DNA of 64,000 nucleotides from Geomonas paludis (GTDB lineage Bacteria > Desulfobacterota > Desulfuromonadia > Geobacterales > Geobacteraceae). Of this stretch, positions 45,437-55,001 are shown piece by piece. The stretch spans positions 434,001 through 498,000 of the forward strand of contig NZ_BLXY01000002.1 of the NCBI RefSeq assembly GCF_014193585.1, in the 5' to 3' direction. The translations under genes were made by a program, and so were the position numbers. The notes under the pieces are model-generated. The model searched no databases and was not told the DNA's origin. It was given only the letters and a program-made list of their open reading frames with translations. Every line of letters begins with the position of its first letter. Position 1 is the stretch's first letter.

Positions 45437-46411
45437 TCACTCCGCAGCGAACAGCCGATATTTTCCGTCCTGAACCTCCAAAACCTCCACCACTTCGCGC
45501 ACAATCCTGCCGCTGCCGCCTCTCTCGATATGCACGATGATATCCACCGCTTCGGCCACCAAGTCCTTGGAAACGGAGACGGCGGCCTCCTGGATCAGCT
45601 GCTCCAGGCGGATCAATCCACCAATGGCATTGTTGGCGTGGACGGTGGCGCACCCTCCGGGATGCCCGGTGTTCCAGGCCTTCAGAAGCGACAGGGCCTC
45701 CCCTCCCCTAACCTCCCCCACCACGATCCGGTCCGGGCGCAAACGCATAGTGGCTTTCAGTAGGTCGTTCATGGTGGCTATGCCCTCCCGGGCACGCAGA
45801 AAGACCGTGTCGGGAGCGGAACATTGCAGCTCCAAGGTGTCTTCGATGATGACGATGCGGTCTCCGGTCAAAGCAATCTCGTCGAGAAGCGCGTTCACCA
45901 GGGTGGTCTTGCCGCTGCCGGTCCCGCCGGTGACCAGGATGTTTTTCTTCTCGGCCACGGCCCGGCTCAGCACCACCTTCTGGCGCTCGCTGAGGATCCC
46001 CTGTGTCACGTAATCAGCCAGGGAGAAGATCATGAGCGCCTTTTTCCGGATGGTGAAGACGGGCGCCGTGACCACCGGGGGGAGGAGCCCTTGGAATCGG
46101 CTGCCGGTACCGGGGAACTCGGCGGAGAGAATCGGCGTGTTCTCGTTCACCTCCCCGCCGGTCCCCGAGGCGACCAGCTTGATGATGCGCTCGGCATCCT
46201 GGCAACAGACGGTGAGCCCGGTCCATGCGCGCCCGCTCCCGAGACGATCCACCCAGAGTTTCCCGTCCGGGTTCAGCATCACCTCGACGACCTGGTCGTC
46301 GCGCAGGAGGTCCCCCAGTTGAGGGCCGACGGCGGTGGTGAGCATGGCGATGAGGCGTTCGGAACTGGACTGGCCCGACCCTTTTGGGTGGCTGGGCGCG
46401 CTCTCGGTCAT
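45437..46411 (-). CDS. trbB: Conjugal transfer ATPase TrbB (VirB11-like)
   Basis: A 324-residue hexameric secretion ATPase. The P-loop TGGTGSGKTT, the Asp-box region RIVIIEDTLELQ, Walker B-type RPDRIVVGEVRGGEA and the His-box HPGGCATVHANN are all intact. It starts with ATG overlapping the coupling-protein stop (ATGA) behind GGAGG. In virB operons this gene comes last; here and in Trb operons it comes first. Confidence 0.95.
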   Translation of the reverse strand: MTESAPSHPKGSGQSSSERLIAMLTTAVGPQLGDLLRDDQVVEVMLNPDGKLWVDRLGSGRAWTGLTVCCQDAERIIKLVASGTGGEVNENTPILSAEFPGTGSRFQGLLPPVVTAPVFTIRKKALMIFSLADYVTQGILSERQKVVLSRAVAEKKNILVTGGTGSGKTTLVNALLDEIALTGDRIVIIEDTLELQCSAPDTVFLRAREGIATMNDLLKATMRLRPDRIVVGEVRGGEALSLLKAWNTGHPGGCATVHANNAIGGLIRLEQLIQEAAVSVSKDLVAEAVDIIVHIERGGSGRIVREVVEVLEVQDGKYRLFAAE

Positions 46412-48426
46412 GGCGTTTCCTCCGGATCGGGCTCCAGCGTCTCCGGATGGAGGACGTTCTCTGGACGAACAGGGATCTCATCCTTCTTGGTCGGTTCATC
46501 CGCCGCCACAGACGGGGGACGCACGCCGCTGACTGCATTGTGGGTGACCTGGTTCTTCAATTCCTCTGGAGTGGGACCATCCAGCACCTTTTGAGCCATG
46601 AGCGATACTTCCTGATCTCTCGCTTCCAGTTCCCCAAGCGAAAGACCGGGGCGCAGCGTGAAAGCCTGATGTATGACCGGGCGTTTGTTGGCACTGGTCC
46701 AGGGAATCTTCACCTGTGCCGGGTTGCCGCCGGGAAGCATGAAATAACCGCTGCCGACGGCGAGGCGCATGATCTCGGCAGGCATGATCACCTTACGGGT
46801 TCTGACCTGGCGGTTATGATTCTCACCGCCACGGTGGTCATGTTCGGAGATGGAATAGTAGGTGGAGGATTCCCAGCATTCCTCCTCACTGGCGAGATCA
46901 GAGAAGAAGCGGGCCGCCTCTGGATCCCCGAGATTCAAGATCAGTTTGGAGCCGCAGGAGTTGATGATCGTGTGGGCATCCTCGCGACCGTACACGCTCT
47001 CGATGCTGCTGAAATCGGGGATGCCCACCTCGACCACCACGCCTTTGGAGCGTCCCGCTGTGAGGAGGCGTTTCACGCTCGGGAGGCGCTGCATGTTCCC
47101 CAGTTCGTCCAGGATCAGGTAGATGTTTTTCTCCGGTTCGGAACTCTCCGGCAGGGCCAGGAACCTCTTGCCGGCGAGATCAGCGAAGAGGGAGAGGTAC
47201 GGCCTCATGATGTTGGACACTTCATCGGTGCTGGTGATGAAGATCATCTTGTCTCCCGGCTCCTCGGCCCACTGCCATAGGGAAAACGGACCGTCACAGG
47301 CGAACTCCAGCCAGGAGACGTATGACATCAGAACGGCGATAACGCCGGCCGCTTGTTTCGAACTCGCGTCCTGGATGTAGGTGTACCCGGCGTGCCCCGA
47401 CTCGGTGGCCCGGCACATCTCCATGATCTCGTACACAGGCGATGTGACAGCCCGCCATAACTCGGCGTTGGTCCTCATACCGTTCTCGTAGCAGTAGGCC
47501 ATCACCCCCCGCAGGACGTCCTGAGCTGCAGCGCTCCAGAATCGGTCCTCACCCTTGGCAGGAGGGATCAGCGAACCGGTGACGGCGGTCAGATCCGGTT
47601 TCGACCTCAGCTCGTTGAAAATGGTCCACCCCACTCCTCTGGCGTCGAGAGGATTGAGGATCAGGTCCCTGTCCGGCCGGTAGAAGCGCTCCACGAGTTC
47701 GCCCTTGAAGTCGTTGGCGATGGCCCGGCGCCCGGCCTTCTGGATGGCGGCCAGGTGCTGGATCAGCACAGTGGATTTCCCGGAACCGGTCTGGCCTGCG
47801 ATGAGGATGTGGCGCCTGGAAAGCAATTCGGGGATGCAGATCGATGCGATGGGAAGTATTCCCGTGCCATCGGTTTCGGAGCGGATGGACTTCTCGGTTA
47901 TGAGCCGGGCGCCTCGGATATGCTCCTGGTCCTTGATCCGGGCAGTGACACGCCGCGCGTACCAAATGGCGGCCGGACATACGCAAAGCCAGCTCAAAAA
48001 GGAGAAGAAAAAGGGGAACCGATACCCATTGAGGACCTGCCGATAATCGACGTTCCGCACGATGGCTTGTGCTTTCATGGTGACGTAGCCGCGTGTGTTG
48101 TGCGGCCACCCCGCCAGCCGGTCCGGGGCATAGATGTGAAAGGTGGGATTGAGCCGAACCGACTGCACCAAAAGGGCCACAGGGTATTTCCACAGAAACT
48201 CCCGGTACACCCCGGGTACCCGCTCCGCGCTCCTGATTACCCACGACGCGGGCTGGCCGGTAACTGCCACCGTCCGCTCTACTGAATAGCGAGGAACCTT
48301 GAAGGCCAGCAGAAAAAAGAGGGCCTGCAAGGCCAGACAAAGGGCGGAAATCTGGAAAAACATCTTCACGGTCATCAGGAGGCGATGCTTCTGCACCTCG
48401 TATCCTTGGTAGCTGTTTTTGTCCAT
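46408..48426 (-). CDS. traD: Type IV coupling protein, TraD/TrwB type
   Basis: A 672-residue ATPase that brings the relaxase-DNA complex to the channel. Two membrane helices near the N-terminus (about 22-43 and 137-158), P-loop IAGQTGSGKSTVL (about 209-221) and Walker B IYLILDELGNMQ. The TrwB/TraD architecture pairs naturally with a MobF relaxase. The acidic C-terminal tail (ETLEPDPEETP) is typical of TraD-type relaxosome contacts. It is directly upstream of trbB. Confidence 0.93.
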   Translation of the reverse strand: MDKNSYQGYEVQKHRLLMTVKMFFQISALCLALQALFFLLAFKVPRYSVERTVAVTGQPASWVIRSAERVPGVYREFLWKYPVALLVQSVRLNPTFHIYAPDRLAGWPHNTRGYVTMKAQAIVRNVDYRQVLNGYRFPFFFSFLSWLCVCPAAIWYARRVTARIKDQEHIRGARLITEKSIRSETDGTGILPIASICIPELLSRRHILIAGQTGSGKSTVLIQHLAAIQKAGRRAIANDFKGELVERFYRPDRDLILNPLDARGVGWTIFNELRSKPDLTAVTGSLIPPAKGEDRFWSAAAQDVLRGVMAYCYENGMRTNAELWRAVTSPVYEIMEMCRATESGHAGYTYIQDASSKQAAGVIAVLMSYVSWLEFACDGPFSLWQWAEEPGDKMIFITSTDEVSNIMRPYLSLFADLAGKRFLALPESSEPEKNIYLILDELGNMQRLPSVKRLLTAGRSKGVVVEVGIPDFSSIESVYGREDAHTIINSCGSKLILNLGDPEAARFFSDLASEEECWESSTYYSISEHDHRGGENHNRQVRTRKVIMPAEIMRLAVGSGYFMLPGGNPAQVKIPWTSANKRPVIHQAFTLRPGLSLGELEARDQEVSLMAQKVLDGPTPEELKNQVTHNAVSGVRPPSVAADEPTKKDEIPVRPENVLHPETLEPDPEETP

Positions 48427-48461
48427 GATGAATCTCCTTTTGGCTAGTTCCCACCAGCAGA

Positions 48462-48725
48462 CTAAACCGGGACCGAGCGCCCTAGGCCACTAAGTCTCTT
48501 CCAAAGGTCCGCGCGGGCTTCTTTGCGAGACCTCTTGTCGGCCTGGATCACCTCACGCACCACCTTCGCTGCCTCCTCCCAAAACCGATTTTCCTCCTCC
48601 GCCGGGTCGTCCAGCTGCTTCGACATCAGCTTGTTGAATAGGTTCCAGGCACGTCCCCGGTTCTCGTTGTGGTCGAGGATCTGTTCCTTCTCCTTGTGGT
48701 GGATCGGCACGTTGTTTTTGTCCAT
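48462..48725 (-). CDS. Small charged protein of the mobilisation region
   Basis: An 87-residue, highly charged, helical protein (NLFNKLMSKQLDDPAEEENR, then VIQADKRSRKEARADLWKR). No family recognised. AGAGGAGG stands before ATG 48725. It lies between the ribbon-helix-helix-like gene and the coupling-protein gene, so a relaxosome accessory role is possible. Confidence 0.65.
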   Translation of the reverse strand: MDKNNVPIHHKEKEQILDHNENRGRAWNLFNKLMSKQLDDPAEEENRFWEEAAKVVREVIQADKRSRKEARADLWKRLSGLGRSVPV

Positions 48726-48741
48726 GGCAGCCTCCTCTGTG

Positions 48742-49065
48742 TTACGAAGTTCGTGGTGGGACAACTCGGTCCAGGCGGGCCTGAATCGCCTGGCTGTGGC
48801 TCCTCAATTCTGTCTCTACAAGCCGGAACAGGTATTCCAACCGCTCCTTTTCGTTGAAGCTCGCCTCCTCCATTTTCTCTTCCAAAAGCTCTAGTCTTTC
48901 GATCACCTCGGCAATCTGTTCTTCAAAAGTTTCGGCCCGTTCCAGTGCATCAAGTGCCTCGGAAATAAGGCCAGTAATTTCCATGCAGCGGGAGGTCGCC
49001 ATTGTCCCCAACCGCTCCAAAAGGTCGGGCTCAAGCCGGACCGGGAGATGCTCTTTTACCCGCAT
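48742..49065 (-). CDS. Small putative DNA-binding protein of the relaxosome
   Basis: A 107-residue protein. The N-terminus MRVKEHLPVRLEPDLLERLG, then TMATSRCMEITGLISEALDA resembles a ribbon-helix-helix DNA-binding fold (one strand, two helices); the rest is a coiled coil rich in Glu and Leu. In R388, TrwA is an equivalent small protein bound near oriT and encoded before trwB. Here it lies next to a noncoding stretch with inverted and direct repeats (49083-49225). GGAAAGGAG precedes the ATG. Confidence 0.7.
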   Translation of the reverse strand: MRVKEHLPVRLEPDLLERLGTMATSRCMEITGLISEALDALERAETFEEQIAEVIERLELLEEKMEEASFNEKERLEYLFRLVETELRSHSQAIQARLDRVVPPRTS

Positions 49066-49082
49066 GGTTTGCTCCTTTCCTG

Positions 49083-49225
49083 GCGGTACCGGCGGTACCG
49101 CAAAAAAATCAGGCAGATAAGCACCTTTTCCAGCCACAGGGGTACCGCTCAACCTCCCGCATACACTGAAATTCCACCTGAGGCGGCCCGCAGGGCTGCG
49201 TCAGGTGTATACGGATAAGGGGGGG
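49083..49225. other. Candidate origin of transfer (oriT)
   Basis: A noncoding stretch between the relaxase and putative accessory genes. It holds two direct GGCGGTACC units (49083-49099), a third GGTACCG at about 49141, an inverted repeat CACCTGA (49175-49181) / TCAGGTG (49201-49207), and GTGTATACGG just beyond. MobF relaxases recognise an inverted repeat beside the nick, and small ribbon-helix-helix proteins bind short repeats. Confidence 0.5.
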
Positions 49226-49288
49226 GAGGTTTTGACGTGCTGTGCCTTCCCGTCCTCGGCTCGTGCGATGGCTCCCAGATGCAGCACG

Positions 49289-52200
49289 CTAGCGTTTCAG
49301 CTCCAGCTCGCGGTCCGGTGCTTTGATCGGTTGCGAAGGTGGCATCGGTGGAGGGGGCGATGGAGGTCTCGGTGACGGTGCGGAAGGGAGAACGTGTGGT
49401 ATCTCCGCTGCGCTTGTCTGCCGGGCACTCCGCTGCTCCAGCATCTCCTTGGTTATGGTTGAGGTCTTCATGTCGATGACCTGGACGGCTTGTTTCAGAC
49501 CCGGCACTGAATTAGTGAAGACAGCGGCGTCGTAACGTGACCGGGTGAGGGCGACGTTGAAGAGGTTGTAAGAGGCTCTGCCGTAGCGCTCGGTGTCCGC
49601 CGTAGTGTCGATCTCGGCACGGGGGGTGCCGATCTGGTTCGGGGTAGCGGGCGGGGCCGGCTGAGCCTTTGCCTGCACCAGGTCATTTTTGAGCTGGGCA
49701 AGGTAGCGCTGGTCACGCAGTGGATGATTAGACATCAAGTGGAAGGCGCGGTCGTTGGTGACGGTGGCGACCCAAGCCTGCTGGTCGGGGGACCAGTGCA
49801 TGCCGGCCTCGCGCATCTGATGGCGGGTGGCGGCGTCATCCATGACGGCGCGGCCGTTGAGAAAGCTGACTGCGATGCCTTTCTGCTCCTGAACGTCTTG
49901 GCGGTTGGCGATCATAACGAAGGAGACCGTGCCGGTATGGCCGCCTATCGTGGTCTCGGCGCGGTAGCCTTTGTCGTAGTCGGTAAGGCCGGCGTTCCAG
50001 CGCTTGAAGTCGTCGGGGGTGGTGTCGATGCCGGTGAGGGCCTTGAGGCTGCTGTCGCGGTTCTGGGTGGGCTGGACGTAGTTGTAGGAGAGGACCACGT
50101 CCACCGTCGCCCCCTGCCCTTTGTGCACGGTGACGGCGTAGCCGTGCTCCAGAAACTGCGGGCCGTGCCCGTCCAGGTTCACCTCGACGCGTCTGCCGTC
50201 GGCCAGTTTCACCGTGGCCACATGGCAGGCGTTGGCGGTTGTCTTCTTCTCGATCTCCCCCCGTTCGCCATTTCTGACCTTCACCTTCCGGCCGCTCTCG
50301 GCTGAGACGATGCTTTTGTCGAAGATGTTTTTGGTGAAGATGACGCTGTCGCCGGGGGCGAACTCCCTTGGTTGCACCTCGTACAGGGTGGCCTTTTGTG
50401 CCAGTTCGGATGCGCCGAAGCTCCTGCTCCAAGCGCCCCCTTGCCTGTCCCTGAAACCCACCGTCGCCTGGTTGCGGAGTTGGTCCACGGAGAGGATTTC
50501 CCCCCTGCCGTTTTCGGGCATTTGGTTGCTCTCTTTTCGGGTCCGATCCTGGCTTCTGTGTCCGGTGAAGAAGACGGTCATGCCGGGGTGGTAACCGGCG
50601 ACGGTGACGCCCTGCTCGGCGGGGACGAATGTGTCGACGGTGACGCCCTGCCCCAGCGCTCCATTCTCTCGCCGGGCGGCGCGGATCTGTCGGTTCAGTT
50701 CCTGCCGGTCGGCGTTGAGCGGGGTCACCACCAGGACGCTTTGCTTGTCCCCAGTGTGGTCGGCGGACGGTGAGGGTTTGTCAGCCTCGGCCAGGTACCG
50801 TTGCACCGTGGCGCGCACGAGTTCGTCGCGGGTCGGGAGTTCGTGCACCCGTCCCTGCTGCTCTAGGAGCTTCAACGCGTCGGCGGCGTTCTGTCCCAGG
50901 CTGGAATTGCTCCGGTTCAGGGTGGTGGCGACTTCGAGAAGGCCGGCTTCTTTCTGGCGGGAGATCTCTTTCATCAGGGCGAGGTCGCCGTGCCCGCCCC
51001 GCGCGAGTTCGGCGGCGTGGCAAAAGAAGGGGCTTGCCTGGATGCTGGATAGCTGTTTCGCGTCGCCGACGAGCGCCAGCTTCACCTGGTGTCCTTGCGC
51101 CTTCAGGTCCTGGACCACTTTCAGGAGTTGCTCGGCCTGACGCCCCCCGACGAGGGATGCTTCGTCCACCCTGATTACCACCTGCGTTTGCGGTTGCCTT
51201 GGCTCAGGAAACATGGGGGTGGGGCTCGCCCAGTATCGGTCCAGGAAGGCGTGCAGGGTGGAGGCCTCCTTGCCGCTGGCGGCCTCCATCTCCAGGGCCG
51301 CCTTGCCGGTATAGGCCAGGTTCAAGGTGTGATGCTCCCTGCCGGTGGGGTTGAGCACCTCGGCGTTGAAGCGCTCGATGACTCCGGCGGCAAAGGTCTT
51401 GCCGGTGCCCGGGTCTCCCAGGGTGATCGCGAAGCCGCTGCCGCCGGTGAGCTCGTTGACAACGTGCTCTTTCTGCCCATGGCTCAGATCTGCGCAGCCT
51501 GGTGCGGCTGCAGCGGCTCCTGCCGCGAATGCGTTTTGGAACCTGGCTTCTTCAGGGGTAAGAGTTTCGGCCGCGGCTCCAGTGAGACCCTTGAGGTAGG
51601 CTTCGACTTCGGGACGGGACGTGATGCTGGTGAAGGAGTGCATGTCCTCCAGGGACTCGACGTTGTGCGCCTCGAGCTTCAGCATCTGTCGGGTCGTAAA
51701 GTATTCCTTGCCGGCGTCCCAGCCGTGTGACTCGGCACCAAGGTAGTGGAACTGGCGCCGGTCGTTCAGGGCGCCTTCGAACTGAGCGATGCTGTGCTCT
51801 CCGCCCGAGAGCTGGACGGCGGTCTTCATGACCTTGGCGCGGTCGAAGGTGACTTCCTTGTCGGTGAGGAATGTGGAGGCTTCTTTCAGCACTTCGCGCG
51901 CGCTTCTAAGCTGGTGTGGAGGTGGAGCCAGTGACGGTGCTTTGGCAACCTCTATCCTCTCCCTGACCTCCTGGGGGGTAGTGCCTACCTCCCGGAACGA
52001 CTTGTCCCACAGCTCGCGGATCTCCTGGGTGGTGACCTTGAACTTGGGATCTCGGGTCTCGAAGGCGGCCCACTGCTTCAGGAGCGTCTCGCTCATCCCC
52101 GGAAAGGCCCCCTCCTTCTGCCACTCGGCTACCTGCTCCTCGATGGCGGCGCTGCGCGTGGAGAAGATCTCCATCTCCTCCTGGCTCACGCCTTTTATTT

Positions 52201-52861
52201 CGAACAGGAATTTTTCGCGATCGTTAAAGTAGACTTGGTATCCGGCTTCCCGCAAGAGGCGGATCGCCTCCTCACGGGCCAGCATGCCTATGGAGATCTT
52301 GTCTTGGTAGATGGCCTTCGGTGCGTTGGCGAGCCACTTCCCCTCCGGGGTGTGCACCATGTTGACCAGGAAGACATGGCTGTGCACATCGGGGTCGAGG
52401 GCACGGGAGGTGACGTGGTCGAATTTGGCGGCCACGATGTTCCCGCCGACTCTGGTACCGTCGGGGGTGCGGTAGTGGCTGTAATGGTCCTCCACGTACT
52501 TCATGGTGTTGATGACGGCCTGGTCCCAGATTTCCTTCACCTGGTGGTTACCGGCGGCGTAGGCGACGGATAGGGATTTGGGGGCCGAAAAGGTGAGGTC
52601 GTTGCCGGCGCGGTGCACCTCTTCTTTCTCCCCCTGTTTCATGATCGTCTTTGGTGCGACCAGCTGCTCTCTCCCATCCGGGGTCTTGCCTGCGGCAACG
52701 TTTCGGAAGGCCTGCTCGTCCACCCTCCCCGTGAGCTTCAGGTCCTTCGCCGTTTTACCCAGCCATAAGCTGGACTCGCCCCCCCTGAGGTAGTAGTCCT
52801 CGGTGGCGAAATACTTTCCCGCCTGTCCCGCGGTCATGCCGCCGTTGGAGAGGGAGAGCAT
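49289..52861 (-). CDS. traI: MobF-family conjugative relaxase-helicase (TrwC/TraI)
   Basis: A 1190-residue protein of MobF type that nicks and unwinds the transferred strand. N-terminal relaxase: active-site tyrosines Tyr23-Tyr24 (EDYYLRGG) and the metal triad His149, His160, His162 (FDHVTSRALDPDVHSHV). The middle and C-terminal part is a RecD-like helicase, with Walker A GDPGTGKT near residue 480 and HKGQGATVDVVL motif V/VI-like. A Pro-rich tail ends the protein. The start follows GGAG 12 bases upstream, right after the VirB1-like gene. Confidence 0.95.
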   Translation of the reverse strand: MLSLSNGGMTAGQAGKYFATEDYYLRGGESSLWLGKTAKDLKLTGRVDEQAFRNVAAGKTPDGREQLVAPKTIMKQGEKEEVHRAGNDLTFSAPKSLSVAYAAGNHQVKEIWDQAVINTMKYVEDHYSHYRTPDGTRVGGNIVAAKFDHVTSRALDPDVHSHVFLVNMVHTPEGKWLANAPKAIYQDKISIGMLAREEAIRLLREAGYQVYFNDREKFLFEIKGVSQEEMEIFSTRSAAIEEQVAEWQKEGAFPGMSETLLKQWAAFETRDPKFKVTTQEIRELWDKSFREVGTTPQEVRERIEVAKAPSLAPPPHQLRSAREVLKEASTFLTDKEVTFDRAKVMKTAVQLSGGEHSIAQFEGALNDRRQFHYLGAESHGWDAGKEYFTTRQMLKLEAHNVESLEDMHSFTSITSRPEVEAYLKGLTGAAAETLTPEEARFQNAFAAGAAAAAPGCADLSHGQKEHVVNELTGGSGFAITLGDPGTGKTFAAGVIERFNAEVLNPTGREHHTLNLAYTGKAALEMEAASGKEASTLHAFLDRYWASPTPMFPEPRQPQTQVVIRVDEASLVGGRQAEQLLKVVQDLKAQGHQVKLALVGDAKQLSSIQASPFFCHAAELARGGHGDLALMKEISRQKEAGLLEVATTLNRSNSSLGQNAADALKLLEQQGRVHELPTRDELVRATVQRYLAEADKPSPSADHTGDKQSVLVVTPLNADRQELNRQIRAARRENGALGQGVTVDTFVPAEQGVTVAGYHPGMTVFFTGHRSQDRTRKESNQMPENGRGEILSVDQLRNQATVGFRDRQGGAWSRSFGASELAQKATLYEVQPREFAPGDSVIFTKNIFDKSIVSAESGRKVKVRNGERGEIEKKTTANACHVATVKLADGRRVEVNLDGHGPQFLEHGYAVTVHKGQGATVDVVLSYNYVQPTQNRDSSLKALTGIDTTPDDFKRWNAGLTDYDKGYRAETTIGGHTGTVSFVMIANRQDVQEQKGIAVSFLNGRAVMDDAATRHQMREAGMHWSPDQQAWVATVTNDRAFHLMSNHPLRDQRYLAQLKNDLVQAKAQPAPPATPNQIGTPRAEIDTTADTERYGRASYNLFNVALTRSRYDAAVFTNSVPGLKQAVQVIDMKTSTITKEMLEQRSARQTSAAEIPHVLPSAPSPRPPSPPPPMPPSQPIKAPDRELELKR

Positions 52862-52863
52862 GG

Positions 52864-53481
52864 CTAGAAGTCTCCTGCCGTCATGGTGCCGGTGCGGTTA
52901 TCGAAAAATAGAGGGGAGTCCGCCGCGGACTCGGGCGCAGTTTTGGGTTTGGCAGGAGGTTTGCCGGTAGGGATGGCGCCGACTGCAACGGGGAACTGCG
53001 CCGCCGGGGTGGCAACGCGGTAACCGGCGCCGGCAGCCTCCAGGATCTTGTTGATGTAGCCGGTCCCCTTCCAGGCCTGTCCGGTATTGTAGGCGGAGAG
53101 GGCCCGGAACAGGGATTGCGCGGGATCGTCGGTCCTGTGCTGGCGGTAGAAGTCGGCCAGGATCGTGGTGCCGATGCGGATGTTGCGGCAGGCATCGAAG
53201 AGGTCCTCAAGGATGAGCCTCATGGGCCTCAGGTGGCAACTGCTCACCTGCATGAGCCCCATGTCGATGTTGTGTCCCTGGCGCATTAACCGGATGGCTA
53301 GTTGCACCGCTTCCGCGGCGGTTTTGGGGGCGAAGGTTTTTTTAAGGGTGTTGTCGCCTATGGCGAAGGGATTGCCGCCGCTCTCGACCTGGATGATGGC
53401 CTGGGTGGTCTCGGGGGAAACGGCCGGGCCGCATTCGGCGAGCATGGCCGAGGTGTAGAGCGTGATCCCCATCAAGAGCAT
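52864..53481 (-). CDS. VirB1-like lytic transglycosylase
   Basis: A 205-residue exported protein with a short signal segment and a Slt-type domain: catalytic Glu in IIQVESGGNPFAIGDN, then DMGLMQVSSCHL and FRALSAYNTGQ. It opens peptidoglycan for assembly of the mating channel. A Pro-rich C-terminal tail follows. It begins the minus-strand block with GGGGAGG before ATG 53481 and its stop is 3 bp before the relaxase start. Confidence 0.92.
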   Translation of the reverse strand: MLLMGITLYTSAMLAECGPAVSPETTQAIIQVESGGNPFAIGDNTLKKTFAPKTAAEAVQLAIRLMRQGHNIDMGLMQVSSCHLRPMRLILEDLFDACRNIRIGTTILADFYRQHRTDDPAQSLFRALSAYNTGQAWKGTGYINKILEAAGAGYRVATPAAQFPVAVGAIPTGKPPAKPKTAPESAADSPLFFDNRTGTMTAGDF

Positions 53482-53821
53482 GGCTCCCCTCCCCTAGTCG
53501 AACGGTGAGAATCGGCTTGGCTACCGTTTTAGCTACCGAGCTTGATGACCCGACATAGAGCAACGAAAACGAACCCCTGCGCAAAGCAGGCCTCACAGGG
53601 ACGCCGACCCCGCTGCAGAAGGCTGTAAGTGGTCACGTCATGGGCGCAGTCATTAACACAGGTTCATTGCTTTTCCTTGCAATTCCAGATATACCTTTGA
53701 GAAGCAACACGCCGGGTTGTCGGGCGGCAGAATTGGTCGGCAATGTTCTTCGTTTAATAGCAATCCGCAGACGGCAGGATTTGCTTTAATGACGACGAGA
53801 CGTGCTCCCACAGGAACTGAC

Positions 53822-54271
53822 ATGAAAGAATATCCATCAAAAAACTATACTTGCCTGCATCTTGCTATCTCACTTTGTATAGCAACGGCGATAATATTTA
53901 CCGCAGTGTTCATGCTTTCGACAGACAGTAAATTATACATTGCTGTTCTTTCACAGTTAATTGCCATCATCATAGTTGGTTTTACTTATTCAATGCCTTT
54001 TTTGCGTCATCAACAGTCATTTGCTCCGATGTCACACTTACCTGACTTGGACAAACAATTGTTTAAGATTTCCATTGCAGGCGTTGTAGTTTCTGTACTG
54101 TCCCCATTCGTATTGCCACATGGAACAATGGATTTAGGATCTGCGACCAATAAGACCTTTTCTATAGTTGGGATTGCAGCTCTTACTGTTGTTCCTATCA
54201 GCATCGGTGTGCACTCCCTGCTGCTTCTGGTTGCACGGCATATTCGTCCGTTTCGTGCCAGGAGCCGGTAA
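53822..54271 (+). CDS. Membrane protein of unknown function
   Basis: A 149-residue protein with about four hydrophobic helices (LAISLCIATAIIFTAVFML, LYIAVLSQLIAIIIVGFTYS, ISIAGVVVSVLSPFV, FSIVGIAALTVVPISIGVHS). It is distinctly more AT-rich than the flanking conjugation genes and on the opposite strand, so it looks like a separate insertion. AGGAA precedes ATG 53822. No family recognised. The gap before it (53482-53821) shows no gene. Confidence 0.6.
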   Translation: MKEYPSKNYTCLHLAISLCIATAIIFTAVFMLSTDSKLYIAVLSQLIAIIIVGFTYSMPFLRHQQSFAPMSHLPDLDKQLFKISIAGVVVSVLSPFVLPHGTMDLGSATNKTFSIVGIAALTVVPISIGVHSLLLLVARHIRPFRARSR

Positions 54272-54310
54272 CATCCCAATGGCGTCCGCAATCAGACAAC
54301 CTCCCCTCCC

Positions 54311-54838
54311 CTAGTCGAAGGTCACCAGCGGCCTTGCCACTCCTTGAATCGCTGCAAGCTTTATGGCACCCATGTAGCGCCCGTCGAAGGACCGCGGGAT
54401 GTGAGTGGCGACCGGAAGGAAATAGCCGGCCGGCACCCTGCAGCACCCTTCGATTCTCGGCAGCGGCCGCCCCTCCTGGTCGGAAGCGTAGACGGGGCCA
54501 ATGACCTTCCCGTTGACGCTGAAGCGCCAGTTCTCCACGCAGTAGGAATCGCCGGCGACGGCTCCCACGTGCTTCAGCAGCGGCCTTCCTTCGGGGAGCC
54601 AGCCCCGGCCGTAGACGTACTGCCGGAACTCTTCCGGGACCGCCATGATGACCATCTCACCGCGCTGAACTTCCCCATCAAGGGCATGGAGGCGGTACAG
54701 GCCGATCGCTTCGCTGTCGGTCAGGTTGATCCAGAACACCCCGTGATACCGGGAGGCGATGATCTGGAGCACTCCGAGGAGAAGCAGGATCGCCGCCACC
54801 CGCCTCAGCGCCCTCTCATCACGTATCGGTATAGCCAT
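54311..54838 (-). CDS. traF: TraF-like S26 peptidase for conjugative pilin
   Basis: A 175-residue membrane peptidase of the S26C/TraF type. An N-terminal helix (VAAILLLLGVLQIIAS) precedes NLTDSEAIGLYRL, which holds the catalytic Ser in the place of the usual TxSxPxGxY motif, and the Lys in LLKHVGAVAGD. RP4 TraF matures and cyclises the TrbC pilin, and trbC is present at 45042. It lies upstream of the transfer block on the same strand. Confidence 0.9.
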   Translation of the reverse strand: MAIPIRDERALRRVAAILLLLGVLQIIASRYHGVFWINLTDSEAIGLYRLHALDGEVQRGEMVIMAVPEEFRQYVYGRGWLPEGRPLLKHVGAVAGDSYCVENWRFSVNGKVIGPVYASDQEGRPLPRIEGCCRVPAGYFLPVATHIPRSFDGRYMGAIKLAAIQGVARPLVTFD

Positions 54839-55001
54839 GCAGTCACGATCTCCGGCTACAGGGGGAATGTGGGGCTGCTAGAGGGTCATTCTGCCCCTAC
54901 TCCTCAGGCTTAAGGCGTTCAGCCATCGACCTAAGCGGCACCCTCCGATGGAGTATATTTAGATATTTTTAATTCTCAAGCGGGGGCACGGAATTTTGCC
55001 C

